A DNA stretch of 7,020 nucleotides from an uncultured Blautia sp. (GTDB taxonomy: Bacteria > Bacillota > Clostridia > Lachnospirales > Lachnospiraceae). The notes beneath the pieces are model-generated. The model had not been told where the DNA came from. It saw only the letters and a program-made list of their open reading frames with translations, and made no database searches. Position numbers and translations under genes: made by a program. How positions within the stretch are numbered: position 1 is the stretch's first letter; each line of letters starts with the position of its first letter. The stretch covers positions 1 through 7,020 of the forward strand of contig URVB01000089.1 of the NCBI GenBank assembly GCA_900551075.1. The letters are read 5' to 3'. Shown piece after piece: positions 6,336 to 7,020 of this stretch.

Positions 6336-6710
6336 TTCCGACAGTTCATTTTCAATTTCTTCAATCGTTGGGAGACTGCTTTTATATTCCTCGCGAAGTA
6401 CTTTTGTCAATTCATATTGTGCAATCCCTATCGGCTGTGACATGTCATCAAGGGCGTATTCCGCAACAACGTCATCCTTATCTTTACAAATCAGGATGCC
6501 TATTGTCTGGTTGTCTTGCTCCATTTTCATATTCTTATTGACTGCTGTAACATAAAAATTCTGCTTGCCTGCAAATTCTGGCCTGAATTTTTCTGTCTTT
6601 AGTTCCACCACCACATAACAATGCAGATGCACATGGTAAAAAAGTAAGTCCATATAAAAATCACTTTCGCCAACTTTTATATGTACCTGTCTGCCAAGAT
6701 ATGAAAAGCT
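6333..6710 (-). pseudogene. C-terminal fragment of a DUF1016/YhcG-type PD-(D/E)XK nuclease
   Basis: The family's C-terminal nuclease domain is plain: FSYLGRQVHIKVGESDFYMD, then LLFYH, CYVVVELKTEKF, PEFAGKQNFYVTAV, TIGILICKDK, VAEYALDDMSQPIGIAQYEL. Full members are roughly 330-370 residues with an N-terminal domain; here only about 120 residues remain. The catalytic Asp (in YMDLLF) and the E-x-K of VELK are intact. An ATG at 6653 gives a 106-residue open frame, but it starts inside the domain, at the residue just before the catalytic Asp. The frame is in fact open further upstream to a stop near 6743. Homology is lost where the inverted repeat begins (about 6709), which marks the truncation. 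Family members are often found near restriction and defence genes. No promoter or ribosome site is evident, so I regard this as a remnant. Confidence 0.82.
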
Positions 6711-6738
6711 CCTTATGTGAAGGGACCCTTCTGCCTGT
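6709..6738 (-). repeat. Right arm of the interrupted inverted repeat
   Basis: On the minus strand it reads ACAGGCAGAAG, two bases, then TCCCTTCACATAAGGAG, matching the left arm at 6130-6177. The junction forms a 13-base palindrome, GAAGGGACCCTTC (6719-6731). The compact arrangement here is probably the less altered of the two arms. Confidence 0.65.
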
Positions 6739-6743
6739 TTTTA

Positions 6744-6762
6744 TTTTGGATAGAATCCAAAA
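6744..6762. repeat. Small inverted repeat TTTTGGA/TCCAAAA upstream of the FAD gene
   Basis: TTTTGGA (6744-6750) pairs with TCCAAAA (6756-6762) around five bases. It lies about 180 bases before the FAD gene. Its TTTGGA core is shared with the repeat in front of the flavoprotein operon, so it might be a regulator site. There is no T-tract, so it is not a terminator. Confidence 0.3.
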
Positions 6763-6875
6763 GGATAAAAAGAAGAGGTTGATTTTTGCTGTATGTGCCT
6801 TAGTATTACATTATAGAAGCAAAAACAAGGTCGGATTTTGAAAAAAACGAGACGGTTTGCAGGGACAAAAAAGAA

Positions 6876-6881
6876 TACAAT
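6876..6881 (+). promoter_or_regulatory. Possible -10 box of the FAD oxidoreductase gene
   Basis: TACAAT (5 of 6 consensus) is 62 bases before the ATG at 6944. No acceptable -35 lies 16-18 bases upstream; TTGAAA at 6838-6843 is too far. As with the flavoprotein operon, a weak -35 would fit activator dependence. The surrounding DNA is A-rich, so the call is tentative. Confidence 0.3.
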
Positions 6882-6943
6882 AAGGATAGACAACAAAACA
6901 TAACAAGTATTTTTCTGAAAAACAAAAACGAAGGAGCGTGCAT

Positions 6944-7020
6944 ATGAAAAGGTATGAAGCGCAGATCTGCGTGATCGCGGCAGGTCCGTCCGGCCTTTCC
7001 GCTGCCGTGCAGGCAGCGGA
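6944..7020 (+). CDS. FAD-dependent oxidoreductase, N-terminus only (cut by window end)
   Basis: Only the first 25 residues lie in the window. After a short leader comes a beta strand and dinucleotide-binding loop, QICVIAAGPSGLSAAVQAAE, the FAD-binding Rossmann start of the fumarate reductase/succinate dehydrogenase flavoprotein-like group. The usual G-x-G-x-x-G reads A-A-G-P-S-G, with Ala in place of the first Gly. AAGGAG (6931-6936) seven bases before the ATG makes the start secure. In anaerobic gut bacteria such proteins commonly reduce C=C bonds of small organic acids or other unsaturated compounds. Its place after a flavin reductase and symporter suggests a shared substrate, but the catalytic part is outside the window, so no substrate can be named. 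Confidence 0.8.
   Translation, partial: MKRYEAQICVIAAGPSGLSAAVQAA

Larger units (their letters stand above)
6161..6725. mobile_element. Inverted-repeat-bounded segment with nuclease-gene remnant (possible decayed element)
   Basis: This segment of about 565 bases lies between the 17-bp inverted repeats and carries the operon terminator, a 13-bp hairpin and the 3' part of a DUF1016 gene. The recognisable DUF1016 homology stops almost exactly where the right repeat begins, as if the segment were one unit. No transposase is present and no target-site duplication was found, so MITE-like or rearrangement origins both remain possible. Confidence 0.3.

Overview
The window looks like a piece of a chromosome from a Firmicute of the Lachnospiraceae/Clostridium type, probably an anaerobic gut bacterium. 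This is inferred from moderate GC genes with AT-rich intergenic DNA, strong AGGAGG-type ribosome sites with occasional TTG/GTG starts, AraC regulators of the clostridial kind, a GPH-family symporter, and cysteine-rich flavoproteins. No tRNA, rRNA, CRISPR array or intact transposase gene was seen.

Left part (1-3580): two AraC-family regulators face away from each other across a short, very AT-rich region. The minus-strand one (104-961) is an ordinary cupin plus HTH regulator. The plus-strand one (1111-3522) is a three-part protein: cupin, AraC HTH, then a complete GH39 beta-xylosidase-like domain. That domain keeps the nucleophile motif TEW but appears to have lost the acid/base Glu, so it is more likely a ligand sensor than an enzyme. 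The divergent promoters have directly abutting -35 boxes. Three 10-bp tandem repeats lie over the start of the plus-strand transcript. A strong terminator closes this unit.

Middle part (3581-6243): a probable two-gene operon. It encodes a flavodoxin-fold FMN/iron-sulfur-type reductase with a C-terminal zinc-ribbon-like element, followed 18 bases later by a GPH (MelB-like) cation symporter. Its promoter has a perfect -10 but no recognisable -35. A TTTGGAA direct repeat with 21-bp periodicity lies upstream, which fits activation by an AraC-type protein. A rho-independent terminator ends the operon.

Right part (6104-7020): a decayed segment holds the C-terminal third of a DUF1016/YhcG-type PD-(D/E)XK nuclease on the minus strand, bracketed by imperfect inverted repeats. 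After it begins a new plus-strand gene for an FAD-dependent oxidoreductase (fumarate reductase-like Rossmann N-terminus), cut by the window end.

Taken together, the regulators, flavin reductase, symporter and FAD oxidoreductase look like a small substrate-responsive uptake-and-reduction locus. The symporter keeps the MelB cation-site aspartates but lacks both MelB sugar-binding aspartates, so the imported compound may not be a simple galactoside. The substrate cannot be read from the sequence.
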